Shown piece after piece: positions 42,922 to 51,320 of a stretch of 60,360 nucleotides of DNA. The notes beneath the pieces were generated by a model. It saw only the letters and a program-made list of their open reading frames with translations, searched no databases and had not been told where the DNA came from. This stretch comes from JBHPCZ01 sp042573625 (GTDB lineage: Bacteria; Desulfobacterota; Desulfobacteria; Desulfobacterales; UBA11574): contig JBHPCZ010000005.1 of the NCBI GenBank assembly GCA_042573625.1, positions 1 through 60,360 of the forward strand, in the 5' to 3' direction. Numbering within the stretch: position 1 is the first letter of the stretch; each line of letters opens with the position of its first letter. The translations under genes and the position numbers were made by a program.

Positions 42922-43367
42922 AAGAAATCAAAGTGCTTTTAGTGGATGATGAAGAGGATTTTGTGCAAAGCCTTTCCGAGAGAATAAAGATTCGCGATCT
43001 CGATTCCGACATTGCCCTGAACGGGGAAGAGGCTTTACGGCTTGTTGACGATGAGGTACCGGATGTCATGGTTCTGGATCTCAAAATGCCGGGGATAGAC
43101 GGCATGGAAGTACTTCGACGGGTCAAAAAGAAATATCCTCAGGTTCAAGTAATCATGCTCACCGGTCACGGTTCAGAAAAGGATGAAAAAGAGGCCCGCC
43201 GATTGGGTGCGTTTGAGTATCTGGAAAAACCGACTTCTATTGACACCCTTATCAAATATATAAAGCGCGCTGTTAAAAGTTTCGATAAACACATGACCGC
43301 GGCAACGATGGCACAAGCCGGTGATCACAAATCGGCAAAAGATATGATGGAAGAAGACGAGGACTAA
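42918..43367 (+). CDS. Single-domain response regulator
   Basis: 149 residues. Receiver with LLVDDEEDFVQSL, phospho-Asp in VMVLDLKMPGIDG, switch Thr in VIMLTGHGSEKDEKE, Lys in YLEKPTSIDTL. A C-terminal acidic tail (KDMMEEDED) replaces an output domain. It overlaps the HTH gene by ATGA, and AAAGGAG precedes the start. Divergent from the 41596/43470 pair, so it is an older paralogue. Probably a signalling relay in the sigma-54 unit. Confidence 0.9.
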   Translation: MKEIKVLLVDDEEDFVQSLSERIKIRDLDSDIALNGEEALRLVDDEVPDVMVLDLKMPGIDGMEVLRRVKKKYPQVQVIMLTGHGSEKDEKEARRLGAFEYLEKPTSIDTLIKYIKRAVKSFDKHMTAATMAQAGDHKSAKDMMEEDED

Positions 43368-43469
43368 TCCAAATTTCTATCCAAGCAGGTGGAAAGGGAA
43401 GATTGCTTCAAACTAGGGCTATTATTGCACCAAATCGAACCGAATAATGAATTCAAGGAAGTGTAATCC

Positions 43470-43898
43470 ATGAAAATAAAAGTTCTATTGGTAGATGATG
43501 AACCAGACTTTGTCGAATCCCTGTCCCAGCGCCTTGAAATAAGGGACGTCGATGTCAAAACGTCTCTCGGTGGTGACGAAGCCTTGGCGCTTGTCCGGAC
43601 AGAGGATTTCGACGTGATTGTTATAGATGTTCTGATGCCGGGAAAAGACGGCATTGAAACCTTAAGGGAAATCAAAACTATAAAGCCGCTGATCCGTGTC
43701 ATCATGCTCACCGGGAACGCAACGGTTGAGACCGCCATAGAAGGCATGAAATTGGGGGCCGATGATTACCTCATGAAACCCACCGAGACGGAAGACCTGG
43801 TGGAAAAAATCCATCGGGCCTACAAGCTAAAGTCAGAACATGAAGAACGTATCCGCAGAGCCGAAATCGACAATCTACTCAAGCGGCGTGGATGGTAA
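43470..43898 (+). CDS. Single-domain response regulator, paralogue of the 41596 pseudogene
   Basis: 142 residues. LLVDDEPDFVESLSQRLEIR, phospho-Asp in VIVIDVLMPGKDG, MLTGNATVETAIEGM, YLMKPTETED, and a C-terminal helical tail (EERIRRAEIDNLLKRRGW). Near-identical stretches with 41596-42024 point to recent duplication or conversion; this copy is intact. It is followed by a hairpin at 43954 and the CBS gene. No output domain. Confidence 0.92.
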   Translation: MKIKVLLVDDEPDFVESLSQRLEIRDVDVKTSLGGDEALALVRTEDFDVIVIDVLMPGKDGIETLREIKTIKPLIRVIMLTGNATVETAIEGMKLGADDYLMKPTETEDLVEKIHRAYKLKSEHEERIRRAEIDNLLKRRGW

Positions 43899-43953
43899 CC
43901 TCTGACAACTGCCCCTTACAGGCCGGACTCATGATGACGCCAATCATCCAAAG

Positions 43954-43974
43954 CAGGCTGTATATTACAGCCTG
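43954..43974 (+). terminator. Hairpin between receiver and CBS genes
   Basis: CAGGCTGTA and TACAGCCTG form a 9-bp perfect stem around TAT, followed by TTATTATT. A weak rho-independent terminator or attenuator; the CBS gene starts 22 bases later, so it may set a reduced level for that gene. Confidence 0.6.
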
Positions 43975-43995
43975 TTATTATTAAGGAAGGTTTTT

Positions 43996-44556
43996 ATGAA
44001 ATCAAACATCGTAAATAACTTGATGGTTCCAGTTTCCGAATATGGAACTGTTTCGGAAGAGGCCACTTTATATGAAGCCGTCATGGCCCTGGAAAAAGCA
44101 CAAAAAGAGTGGGACCAAACCCGTTATCCGCAAAGAGCGGTTCTGGTGTACGACAACACCGATCGGATTGTCGGAAAGTTAAGCCAGTTTGACGTTATCC
44201 GATCCATGGAACCCAAATACGAGGAAATCGGAGATCACATATCTTTGAGCCGTTTTGGTTACAACCCCCTGGATATGAAGTCTTTGCTCAACGAATATAA
44301 GCTGTGGCACAAACCGTTGAACGATATCTGCCGTAAAGGCGCTAAAATGAAAGTCAAGGCGTTTATGTACACCCCCACCGAAGGCGAGTTTGTTGATGAA
44401 AATGCAACACTGGACGAGGCCATCCACCAACTGATTATGGGGCGCCATCAATCGTTACTGGTAACTCAAGGAAAAGAAAAGGAAATTGTTGGAATCTTGA
44501 GAAAAACCGATGTGTTTGCAGAGATTTCAGAGGTGATTAAAACGTGCAATCTTTGA
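43996..44556 (+). CDS. CBS-domain-pair protein
   Basis: 186 residues. Two CBS domains: about 8-75 (LMVPVSEYGTVSEEATLYEAV, RAVLVYDNTDRIVGKLSQFDVI) and about 118-180 (VDENATLDEAIHQLIMGRHQSLLVT, IVGILRKTDVFAEI). Such pairs usually bind adenine nucleotides and sense energy charge. It is AAGGAAGG-preceded at ATG 43996 and downstream of the receivers; it probably belongs to the same stress unit. Partner unknown; a transporter gene fragment follows. Confidence 0.88.
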   Translation: MKSNIVNNLMVPVSEYGTVSEEATLYEAVMALEKAQKEWDQTRYPQRAVLVYDNTDRIVGKLSQFDVIRSMEPKYEEIGDHISLSRFGYNPLDMKSLLNEYKLWHKPLNDICRKGAKMKVKAFMYTPTEGEFVDENATLDEAIHQLIMGRHQSLLVTQGKEKEIVGILRKTDVFAEISEVIKTCNL

Positions 44557-44629
44557 TAGATATCGACGGGTTGATCTGATTGGGCAAGCGATAGAAACAG
44601 ACCCGAGTGGCAACCAAGGAGAACCTTAA

Positions 44630-45025
44630 ATGTCGAGCACTTCTACTCCCTCTGCAAAAGACAATTTTAATTGGAAACGATGCCTGTTCCTCTCGACAGG
44701 CATTTTACTTTTTGTTGTGGTGTATTATGCATCCTCATGGGCCGATGCTGTGGATCCCCTGGGGCAACATTTTTCGCTGACCCGGGAAGGAAAAGGTGCC
44801 GTGGCCATTTTCCTTCTTGCAGGAACATGGTGGGTTTTTGAAGTGGTGCCCATCGGCATCACCAGCCTGGCCATCGGCGTACTTCAGGCCCTTTATTTGA
44901 TTCGCGCGGCAAAAACAGCTTTCAATGATTTTATGGACCCTTCGGTCATTTCCATCTTTGCGTCCATCGTCATCGGTCTGGTTTTTACCAAGACAGGATT
45001 AACCAAGCATCTGGCATATTCTTGA
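44630..45025 (+). pseudogene. N-terminal fragment of an SLC13/DASS-type transporter
   Basis: 131 codons ending at TGA 45023-45025, against roughly 450-500 in the family. It has the N-terminal membrane segments (LFLSTGILLFVVVYYASSW, GAVAIFLLAGTWWVFEVVPIGITSLAI) and the FNDFMDPSVISIFASIVIGLVF hairpin region, then stops within TGLTKHLA. From about 45018, a different frame encodes a cation-efflux protein fragment, so a deletion joined two genes. Probably non-functional, unless the fragment has been retained. Confidence 0.75.
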
Positions 45026-45389
45026 TCCTTTTGCGGCCCTTTTGGTATCCTTCTTCATTGTAAAGGTCGGTTTGGATATTTTCAAAAGCGCTTTACGAGA
45101 ATTTGCCGACACGGCGCCTGAACCTGAAATTATTACAAAGATCGGACAATGTGCCACCAGTGTAAACGGCGTGATCGATACGCATGATTTCAGGGCTCGA
45201 ACCTCCGGGGGGGCTATAATAGAAATCCATATCGTTGTCGACGGTCAGCTCACCGTCGCAGCGGGACACCGGATTGCAAAGGCCGTGGAGCGTCGACTGC
45301 GTGAAGATGTAGAGGACCTCGACCGCGTCATCGTGCATGTCGACCCGGCAGCGCGTGAGAAAGGTGACGACATGACCGATGATAAATGA
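45018..45389 (+). pseudogene. C-terminal fragment of a cation diffusion facilitator (CDF)
   Basis: The frame begins at ILDPFAALLVSFFIVKVGLDI, the last membrane segment of CDF transporters, and continues through the cytoplasmic domain: IGQCATSVNGVIDTHDFRART, IEIHIVVDGQLTVAAGHRIA, VIVHVDPA. The metal-binding membrane part is missing. A start near 45042 would be TTG. It is joined at its left to the SLC13 fragment. The soluble domain alone might be made but would not transport. Confidence 0.75.
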
Positions 45390-45482
45390 TCCGGCACAAA
45401 ATTTGCGTTCAAGAGTTGAAGATTTTTCGTTTATTTTTTTTGAAGGTACGAACAACCGGTAACACAGGAGGTTATTCAGAGC

Positions 45483-46382
45483 ATGCTTTTTCCGACATCC
45501 GGCGTTGAGGTCAACCCGCTGTTTCCATTTCTGGTCGCGTTTTGTGTGTCATTTTTTACGTCCATGGGCGGTGTAAGTGGTGCGTTTCTTCTGCTGCCTT
45601 TCCAGGTCAGCGTCCTGGGGTACACAGCCCCTTCAGTCAGTGCGACCAATCAGGTTTTTAATATTGTCGCAATACCTTCCGGTGTCTATCGATACATCCG
45701 GGAAGGTCGAATGCTCTGGCCGTTGACATCGGCTGTGATTGTCGGCACACTTCCCGGCGTCTTTATCGGTGCATGGATTCGTATCGAATATCTGCCGGAT
45801 CCCAAAGATTTTAAATTCTTTGCCGGGCTCGTCCTCTTGTACATCGGTTGGCGGCTTTTCATTGATGTCTTCAAGGGAAAAAGCAAGGAAAAGGAAAAGA
45901 TTCCCCTCACCCGATCTCATTCGACTCAAACCGTCCGGGTAACGATGTCAACACTGCATAAAGTTGCTTTCGAATTTAACAGCGAGAATTTCCAGTTTTC
46001 GCCGCCGATGGTTTATGGCCTCTGTTTTCTGGTGGGGATCGCGGGCGGAATTTATGGGATCGGGGGCGGATCCATTGTCGCACCCTTTTTTGTCGCCATC
46101 ATCGGTCTGCCGGTCTATGTTGTTGCCGGTGCCGCATTGATGGGGACGTTTATCACTTCCATCGCCGGCGTGATATTCTATCACATATTGGCCGGCTTTT
46201 ATCCGAATGTTTCTGTCGCCCCGGACTGGCGTCTCGGCGTCTTGTTCGGCGTGGGGGGGTTTTTAGGTATGTACTTCGGCGCGCGAACCCAAAAATACGT
46301 TCCCAGTCGCTACATTAAAAGCATTCTGTGTGCGTGCGTGTTGTTTGTAGCAGGGAAATATACCTTAGGATTTTTTTTCTAA
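45483..46382 (+). CDS. TauE/SafE-family sulfite/sulfonate exporter-like permease
   Basis: 299 residues, AGGAGG 12 bases before ATG 45483. About eight membrane helices with the family's Gly-rich repeats: FFTSMGGVSGAFLLLPFQV in the first half and GIAGGIYGIGGGSIVAPFF in the second, plus SATNQVFNIVAIPSG. A polar loop (about 130-165) sits between halves. Members export sulfite or related anions or take up sulfur compounds; the substrate cannot be read here. It lies downstream of the transporter fragments. Confidence 0.88.
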   Translation: MLFPTSGVEVNPLFPFLVAFCVSFFTSMGGVSGAFLLLPFQVSVLGYTAPSVSATNQVFNIVAIPSGVYRYIREGRMLWPLTSAVIVGTLPGVFIGAWIRIEYLPDPKDFKFFAGLVLLYIGWRLFIDVFKGKSKEKEKIPLTRSHSTQTVRVTMSTLHKVAFEFNSENFQFSPPMVYGLCFLVGIAGGIYGIGGGSIVAPFFVAIIGLPVYVVAGAALMGTFITSIAGVIFYHILAGFYPNVSVAPDWRLGVLFGVGGFLGMYFGARTQKYVPSRYIKSILCACVLFVAGKYTLGFFF

Positions 46383-46564
46383 CCGGCAAACGCTCGAATG
46401 AATCTCCCTGCTACAAGTTCCAGGAAATTAACAAGTTAAACTATCGAATTTCAGAAACGTTAAATTAAATTGATTGGCATAAAATTTAAAATTGAAGATA
46501 ATTTTAATATAATCCATTTCCCCGCCGTACGGGCCTTTTTGCTTTTGCTGAAAAGGAGTCCTTC

Positions 46565-48523
46565 ATGCCCGCCCATAACAACGAGGCACTATTACAAAAA
46601 GAGAGAAAAAAAACAAAGGAATGCCGTGACACCGTTCCGTCTCGATCAACATTTAAAAATACTTCTGAACCGAAGCTGATAGAGGATGCCTTGCCGGACA
46701 GCAAAGAAACACTCCAGGCCCTTATCGACGCGATCAGTGAGACGGTCCTGCTTGTCGATATTGATGGTACGATACTTGCCATAAACGAAATCGGTGCACG
46801 GAGACTGGCTCATCGTGTCGCCGACCTTGTCGGCCAAAACGCCTATGATTATTTCTCTCCGGATTTGGCAAAACAGAGAAGAGAAAAAAGTGATGCGGTC
46901 ATCAGCACGGGCAAACCGGTTCATTTTTTTGATGAAAGATCTGAAAAACATTTTTACAATAACCTTTATCCTGTATTCGACGCGGATGGAAATGTAAAAA
47001 ACATTGCCATTTTTTCCCGGGATTTATCTTTTCAAAGACAAATCGAAAATGAACTGAGTCAACGGACGATAGAACTTCAAGATCGGATCAGGGAACTGAA
47101 CTGCCTTTACGGCATTTCGCACCTGATCGAGAATCAGAACCTTACCATCGAGGAAATATTTCAGGGAACCATCGATCTCATACGCATTGCCTGGAAGTCT
47201 CCGGAAATCACCTGTGCACGCATCATTTTTAAAGAACAGGAATACAAAACCGAAAATTTCAGAGAAACCGACTGGAAACAGGCCCGCAACCTTGTCGTAT
47301 ATGGCGAATCGATGGGGGTTTTAGAGGTCTGTTACTTGGAAGAGAAACCTGTAATGGGTCACGATGGCCCCTTCCTGAAGAAAGAAAGGGCGCTGATCGA
47401 TACCATTGCCGAAAGATTGGGGCATGTTGCAGAACGTTTTCAAGCAGAGAAGGCTTTGCAAGAGAGCGAAGAAAAGTATCGTCTGGTGGTGGATAACGCC
47501 ACAATAGGCATTGTAATTACCCAGGATGGATTGCTTAAATTTGTCAGCCCTCAAACTGGACGTATATCCGGTTATTCAGAGACGGAATTAACCGCCATGC
47601 CTTTTACGGATTTTATTCACCCGGATGATCGGGCGATGGTAATGGAAAATCACATCGAAAGACTTAAGGGCGAAGCGGTTCCCGAAACATATTTTTTTAG
47701 AATCATCACTCGGGACGGTCAAACAAAATGGCTGGAAAACAAAGGGGTTTTAATCTCATGGGAAAACAGTCCGGCCACCTTGAATTTTCTCTCCGATGTT
47801 ACCGAGCGCAGGCAGTCCGAAGATCGGGTTCGCAACCTCTCTCAAATGCTGATACAGACCCAGGAGCGTGAGCGGCAGATGATTTCCTATGAGCTGCATG
47901 ACCGCGTCGCCCAAAACCTTTCCACACTCAAGATCGGCTGTGACATGCTGTTCAACGGCAAACCAGACACGTCTCCTGAATTAATTGAAAAAACAGCAAA
48001 GTTATCCAAAATAATCGAACAGACCATTACAACCGTCCGGAATCTGGCCTATGATCTGCGGCCGCCCGGCCTGGATGACATGGGCATTGGCAAGGCGATT
48101 GAAATATATTGTGAAGAGTTTTCCGAACATAGCGGGTTGAAAATTGATTTTCAATCCGCCGGTCTGCATACATTTGACTTGGGCTATCATACGAAAATCA
48201 ATCTTTACCGTTTGGTTCAAGAGGGCCTGAACAATACCCGGAAACATGCCGACGCCCACCAAGCAACCGTTATCTTGATCGGCGCATCCCCAAACATTAT
48301 CCTTCGTATTGAAGACGACGGAAAAGGTTTTGACGTGCAGGCGCGGGAGCTTGCATTAGACGGTGAGAAACGGATGGGGCTTCGAAGCATGAGAGAAAGG
48401 GTTAACCTGCTTAAGGGGCAAATGACGGTTCAATCAAACCCCATGAAGGGTACCAAAGTTTTTATTAAACTCCCCATCAAGGAAAAAAATCGTGAGTCAG
48501 AAAAAACGCGTAATAATCATTGA
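46565..48523 (+). CDS. NarL-type sensor histidine kinase with two PAS domains
   Basis: 652 residues, no membrane helix, AAAGGAG before ATG 46565. PAS-1 about 50-160, GAF-like region about 178-292 (ELNCLYGISHLIE, LIDTIAERLGHVAERF), PAS-2 about 300-418 (with PAC SWENSPATLNFLSDVTERR). HisKA_3 with phospho-His445 in ISYELHDRVAQNLSTLK, then HATPase_c (about 535-640; EGLNNTRKHADAH, DDGKGFD, GLRSMRERV). Cytoplasmic sensor; ligand unknown. The NarL-family regulator overlaps by 32 bp and is the obvious partner. Confidence 0.93.
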   Translation: MPAHNNEALLQKERKKTKECRDTVPSRSTFKNTSEPKLIEDALPDSKETLQALIDAISETVLLVDIDGTILAINEIGARRLAHRVADLVGQNAYDYFSPDLAKQRREKSDAVISTGKPVHFFDERSEKHFYNNLYPVFDADGNVKNIAIFSRDLSFQRQIENELSQRTIELQDRIRELNCLYGISHLIENQNLTIEEIFQGTIDLIRIAWKSPEITCARIIFKEQEYKTENFRETDWKQARNLVVYGESMGVLEVCYLEEKPVMGHDGPFLKKERALIDTIAERLGHVAERFQAEKALQESEEKYRLVVDNATIGIVITQDGLLKFVSPQTGRISGYSETELTAMPFTDFIHPDDRAMVMENHIERLKGEAVPETYFFRIITRDGQTKWLENKGVLISWENSPATLNFLSDVTERRQSEDRVRNLSQMLIQTQERERQMISYELHDRVAQNLSTLKIGCDMLFNGKPDTSPELIEKTAKLSKIIEQTITTVRNLAYDLRPPGLDDMGIGKAIEIYCEEFSEHSGLKIDFQSAGLHTFDLGYHTKINLYRLVQEGLNNTRKHADAHQATVILIGASPNIILRIEDDGKGFDVQARELALDGEKRMGLRSMRERVNLLKGQMTVQSNPMKGTKVFIKLPIKEKNRESEKTRNNH

Positions 48524-49169
48524 TGACCATCCGCTTTTCCGGGAAGGCCTCAAGGCGATCATAAAAAGTAACACCAAGTATGAAGTGGTCGGCGAAGCCG
48601 GCACCGGGCGTCAAGGCCTTCAAGTGGTCAGAAAGCTCAAGCCGGATCTGGCCTTGGTGGATGTGTCCCTGCCGGATCAAAGCGGCATCGAACTGATCCG
48701 CGATATATTGAAAGTTTCTGCCAACACCCGAATAATGATTGTCAGCATGCATTCCAAAATAGACTACATTGTTCGATCCTTTCAAGTGGGTGCCACCGGA
48801 TATCTGGTGAAGGAATCGGCTGCAGATATGCTGCTGGGGGGAATGGATCATGTCCTGAAAGGCAATTATTTTATGGACACTTCGGTTTCCCAGCAGGTGG
48901 TGAAAAAGCTTGTTGGGTTGCCGGCCAAGGAAGCGGTTGCGACCGGTTCCGACTACGACACCCTGACCCCCCGAGAGCAGGAGGTCATGGTCCTGCTGGC
49001 CGAAGGACTGTCAATAAAACAGGTCGCCGGCAAACTGTTTATCAGCCCCAAAACAGCCGAAAACCACCGTTCTAATATCATGCGCAAGCTCGATCTGCAC
49101 AGCAACATCGAGCTGATCCGCTATGCTGCAAAGCTCGGCCTCATCGACGTAGACCTCTGGAAAGAATAG
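48492..49169 (+). CDS. NarL/FixJ-family response regulator (LuxR HTH output)
   Basis: 225 residues from GTG 48492, inside the kinase gene's last codons. Receiver with IIIDDHPLFREGL, phospho-Asp57 in LALVDVSLPDQSG, Lys in GYLVKESA; linker; LuxR-type HTH about 158-217 (LTPREQEVMVLLAEGLSIKQ, ISPKTAENHRSNIMRKL). It is expected to activate or repress sigma-70-type promoters once phosphorylated by the 46565 kinase. The palindrome pair at 49442-49479 downstream might be its target. Confidence 0.93.
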   Translation: MSQKKRVIIIDDHPLFREGLKAIIKSNTKYEVVGEAGTGRQGLQVVRKLKPDLALVDVSLPDQSGIELIRDILKVSANTRIMIVSMHSKIDYIVRSFQVGATGYLVKESAADMLLGGMDHVLKGNYFMDTSVSQQVVKKLVGLPAKEAVATGSDYDTLTPREQEVMVLLAEGLSIKQVAGKLFISPKTAENHRSNIMRKLDLHSNIELIRYAAKLGLIDVDLWKE

Positions 49170-49441
49170 ATACCCATGGCTTGCGCCCGTGGCACTTTCA
49201 AAATGAATGACATCGGGTTTCAAAACCTCCCCGGCCAATCACTGTCGGATTAAACATCTCTGAAATTTTACAACAGATTAAAATTACTCACCCATGCCGC
49301 CGATATTTTGCTGTCGCGCATAGGAAACAACGGAATAACGAAATCTTGGGTGAACTGCGGAATCATTTTTTAACCGGATCACCAATTGCCATTATGGATC
49401 TTAATTTGGGGCAACGACCCGATGCTCTCCCCCCGCTGAAC

Positions 49442-49479
49442 GGGACAATTCTCCCTGCTAAATGGGGTAAATTCCCCCC
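49442..49479. promoter_or_regulatory. Two tandem GGG-N8-CCC palindromes
   Basis: GGGACAATTCTCCC (49442-49455) and GGGGTAAATTCCCCCC (49464-49479) have the same GGG-nnAATTn-CCC form, 22 bp (two helix turns) apart. They lie in the 49170-49626 gap, which otherwise shows no gene. Tandem palindromes upstream of a small gene suggest an operator for a dimeric regulator. Speculative. Confidence 0.4.
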
Positions 49480-49626
49480 TAGGAAATAATCTCAGAATAA
49501 ATGAAGCCGTTTCCCTATGGACAAAGCTGTTAAAGTCAGCAATTGATAATCTATTGATTTATTTCATTTAGGGCACAGATCATTATGAGCAAATCAAAAC
49601 CCGATGGAGATTAAAAAAGAAAACAA

Positions 49627-49806
49627 GTGGAAAAAAAAATAAGCACCAGACCAGAAGAGAATATGCCGGAGTTGAAACACCTCATTAAAAGTATTCAACG
49701 TATTGAGGGAAACCCGGATTGTTTTGGCACGATCGGCGAGGCCTGTGACCGATTGGATTGTGCTTGGTATACATTTTGTCGCAAAGAAACACAAAAAGAC
49801 CGGTAG
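49627..49806 (+). CDS. Short cysteine-containing protein of unknown function
   Basis: 59 residues from GTG 49627 (ATG 49663 alternative; no clear ribosome binding site). The core ELKHLIKSIQRIEGNPDCFG, TIGEACDRLDCAWYTFC has four Cys and resembles a short deltaproteobacterial motif of the form IEGxPDCFGTxxxxCDxxDCxWRxxC seen in other small or tail-end sequences (recall, unverified). It may bind a metal or partner. It is too short to be found by common length cut-offs. It lies just upstream of the 49819 operator. Confidence 0.6.
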   Translation: MEKKISTRPEENMPELKHLIKSIQRIEGNPDCFGTIGEACDRLDCAWYTFCRKETQKDR

Positions 49807-49818
49807 GAAAGTCAGATG

Positions 49819-49837
49819 TTTTTACAATTTGTAAAAA
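49819..49837. promoter_or_regulatory. TTTACA-N3-TGTAAA operator (site 2)
   Basis: TTTTTACAATTTGTAAAAA, a perfect 19-bp palindrome centred at 49828, 117 bp before the GG of the 49944 sigma-54 promoter. A degenerate second half-site (TTTACATCGTAAGG) follows at about 49857. Same form as sites 42175 and 55703. Confidence 0.75.
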
Positions 49838-49943
49838 TATTCAGAAGCAACGGCTGTTTACATCGTAAGGGTTTTTCGTATTCAGATCTATTTTATATTA
49901 TATTTTCAAGATGATAAATAATAACAAAAAACTTGTTTCATTA

Positions 49944-49959
49944 CGGCATGCGCTTTGCA
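49944..49959 (+). promoter_or_regulatory. Sigma-54 promoter before the PilZ-like gene
   Basis: CGGCATGCGCTTTGCA; GG (49945-49946) and GC (49957-49958) are exactly 10 bp apart. The PilZ-like gene starts 60 bp downstream. AT-rich DNA lies between it and the operator at 49819, as expected for IHF-assisted looping. Confidence 0.75.
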
Positions 49960-50018
49960 TTATAGAGTTTAATTAAATAATTGCTCGAACCTTCACGACA
50001 ACCCAAAGGCGGTTCGCA

Positions 50019-50348
50019 ATGACAGTTTATAACGAAAAAAGATCGTGTAAACGGTGTGGCCATGAAATTCCCATCTGGTTGACCCGTTTCAATACTGGAA
50101 ATTGGTCTGAGGCGCAAGCACTGAATCATTGCACGGACGGTATGCGCATTCAATCTAATTTCCTACTACGGCCGGGCTCAACCGTTCTCATCCGGATGAA
50201 AGATATTCAATCCAATGGTCTTCGAACTTCCGATTCTGAAGGGCTACCGACCATTGTTTTGGGGAACGTCAAATGGTGCAGGGAAAATCCGGATGCAAAC
50301 CAACCTCCTTACGATCACGGTATCAAATATTTTGCACCGGCATATTAG
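50019..50348 (+). CDS. PilZ-like domain protein
   Basis: 109 residues. After a KRSCKRCGHEIPIWL start comes a small beta-barrel pattern typical of PilZ: LNHCTDGMRIQSNFLLRPGS, VLIRMKDIQS, VLGNVKWCRENP and a DHGIKYFAP end. The RxxxR c-di-GMP motif near the N-terminus is not clear (KRSCKR), so binding of c-di-GMP is uncertain. First gene after the sigma-54 promoter at 49944; 24 bp before the pseudo-receiver gene. Probably a diguanylate-linked or structural adaptor. Confidence 0.65.
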   Translation: MTVYNEKRSCKRCGHEIPIWLTRFNTGNWSEAQALNHCTDGMRIQSNFLLRPGSTVLIRMKDIQSNGLRTSDSEGLPTIVLGNVKWCRENPDANQPPYDHGIKYFAPAY

Positions 50349-50372
50349 CCCTCGAATGAGGAAAACAGCAAA

Positions 50373-50717
50373 ATGGCTCGCATTTTAATTGTGGGTGCTC
50401 AACTTGGGGCTGGAAAATGGGTTTCAAAGGCGATGGCCGACGCCGGCTACCGAATTTCGGCCATTGGTGATGCCACTTCGGCATTGAAACGCATCAGAAA
50501 GCACCCCCCCCCCCCGGAACGGGCGCTTCTAATATCTCTCTCAGACCGGTTTGGCAGCTTAAAACTTCTCATGGACATCAAACGTGAACACCCAAAAGTT
50601 CCGGTGCTTGCTTACGCAATAAAAAGTTTTGATGCCATGGACAGACTCACGGAAACGATAACCGGGCTTCTGGGTGAAAACCGGTTGCCCGAAGCGGAAA
50701 AGCAAAATCGGAAGTGA
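50373..50717 (+). CDS. Degenerate receiver-like protein with a poly-C tract
   Basis: 114 residues with a receiver-like order (ILIVGAQLGAGKWVSKAMADAG, VPVLAYAIKSFD) but no acidic pair and no phosphoacceptor Asp (the strand reads RALLISLSDRFG), so it cannot be phosphorylated in the usual way. A run of 12 C at 50504-50515 encodes HPPPPE; slippage by one base would truncate the protein after a few codons, an arrangement seen in phase-variable genes. Alternatively it is an assembly error in the tract. Second gene of the PilZ unit. Confidence 0.65.
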   Translation: MARILIVGAQLGAGKWVSKAMADAGYRISAIGDATSALKRIRKHPPPPERALLISLSDRFGSLKLLMDIKREHPKVPVLAYAIKSFDAMDRLTETITGLLGENRLPEAEKQNRK

Positions 50718-50751
50718 TCGTTAATACAGAATTTTTTTAAGGAGGTAGAAC

Positions 50752-51048
50752 ATGTCCAAGGACAAATCAAAACAGACAACAAAAAGGCGAAGAGTAACGT
50801 TTACACTCGAAGCAACAGAGGCCAAAGAGGTCGTTCTGATGGGAGCTTTTAACAAATGGAACCCCAAAACCCATCCGATGAAAAATGATGGAAACGGTAT
50901 ATGGAACAAAACGGTGGTACTTGCTCCCGGACAATACGAATACAAGTTTTTGATTGACGGAAACTGGAGAGAAGACCCTCAAAATAGTCAGATGTGTTCG
51001 AACTGCTTTGGGTCGCAAAATAGTATTTTGAATCTGGCAACTCCCTAA
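50752..51048 (+). CDS. Stand-alone glycogen-binding (CBM48/AMPK-beta-like) protein
   Basis: 98 residues; strong AAGGAGG before ATG 50752. A basic N-terminus leads into a single CBM48 fold: VTFTLEATEAKEVVLMGAFN, KWNPKTHPM, GIWNKTVVLAPGQYEYKFL, DGNWREDP, with the Trp/Lys residues that contact glucan. No catalytic domain. It would bind glycogen or a related polymer in the cytoplasm. The glycogen synthase gene lies 2.3 kb downstream in the same direction. Followed by a 272-bp gap without a recognised gene. Confidence 0.9.
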   Translation: MSKDKSKQTTKRRRVTFTLEATEAKEVVLMGAFNKWNPKTHPMKNDGNGIWNKTVVLAPGQYEYKFLIDGNWREDPQNSQMCSNCFGSQNSILNLATP

Positions 51049-51320
51049 ACCGGGCCAATAGGAACCTGTTTGGGGAAAGAGCGTTAGACGGTTCTATTTA
51101 AAGCCCTTCTTGCGGCAGTTATTCGTAAGGCAACGCCATCAAATTCTAAAAAACAGCGTTGGAGAGTGCCCTGCAGTAAGACTTCGACGAGGTCCCTTCG
51201 GTCTGAGTCCCAGGGTCGAAGACAGTCGAGTCGCTGCAGAGAATCTTGCCGAAAAGGAATTCTGTCAACTTTATATTCGCTTGCTGGTTCGGGTTCAAGG
51301 CGAAAAAATAGCGTGTGCCG

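Noticed and set aside
51160..51175. Possible sigma-54 element TGGAGAGTGCCCTGCA before cfa
   Set aside because: GG and GC spacing is correct but the -24 and -12 sequences fit poorly and no operator is found upstream.
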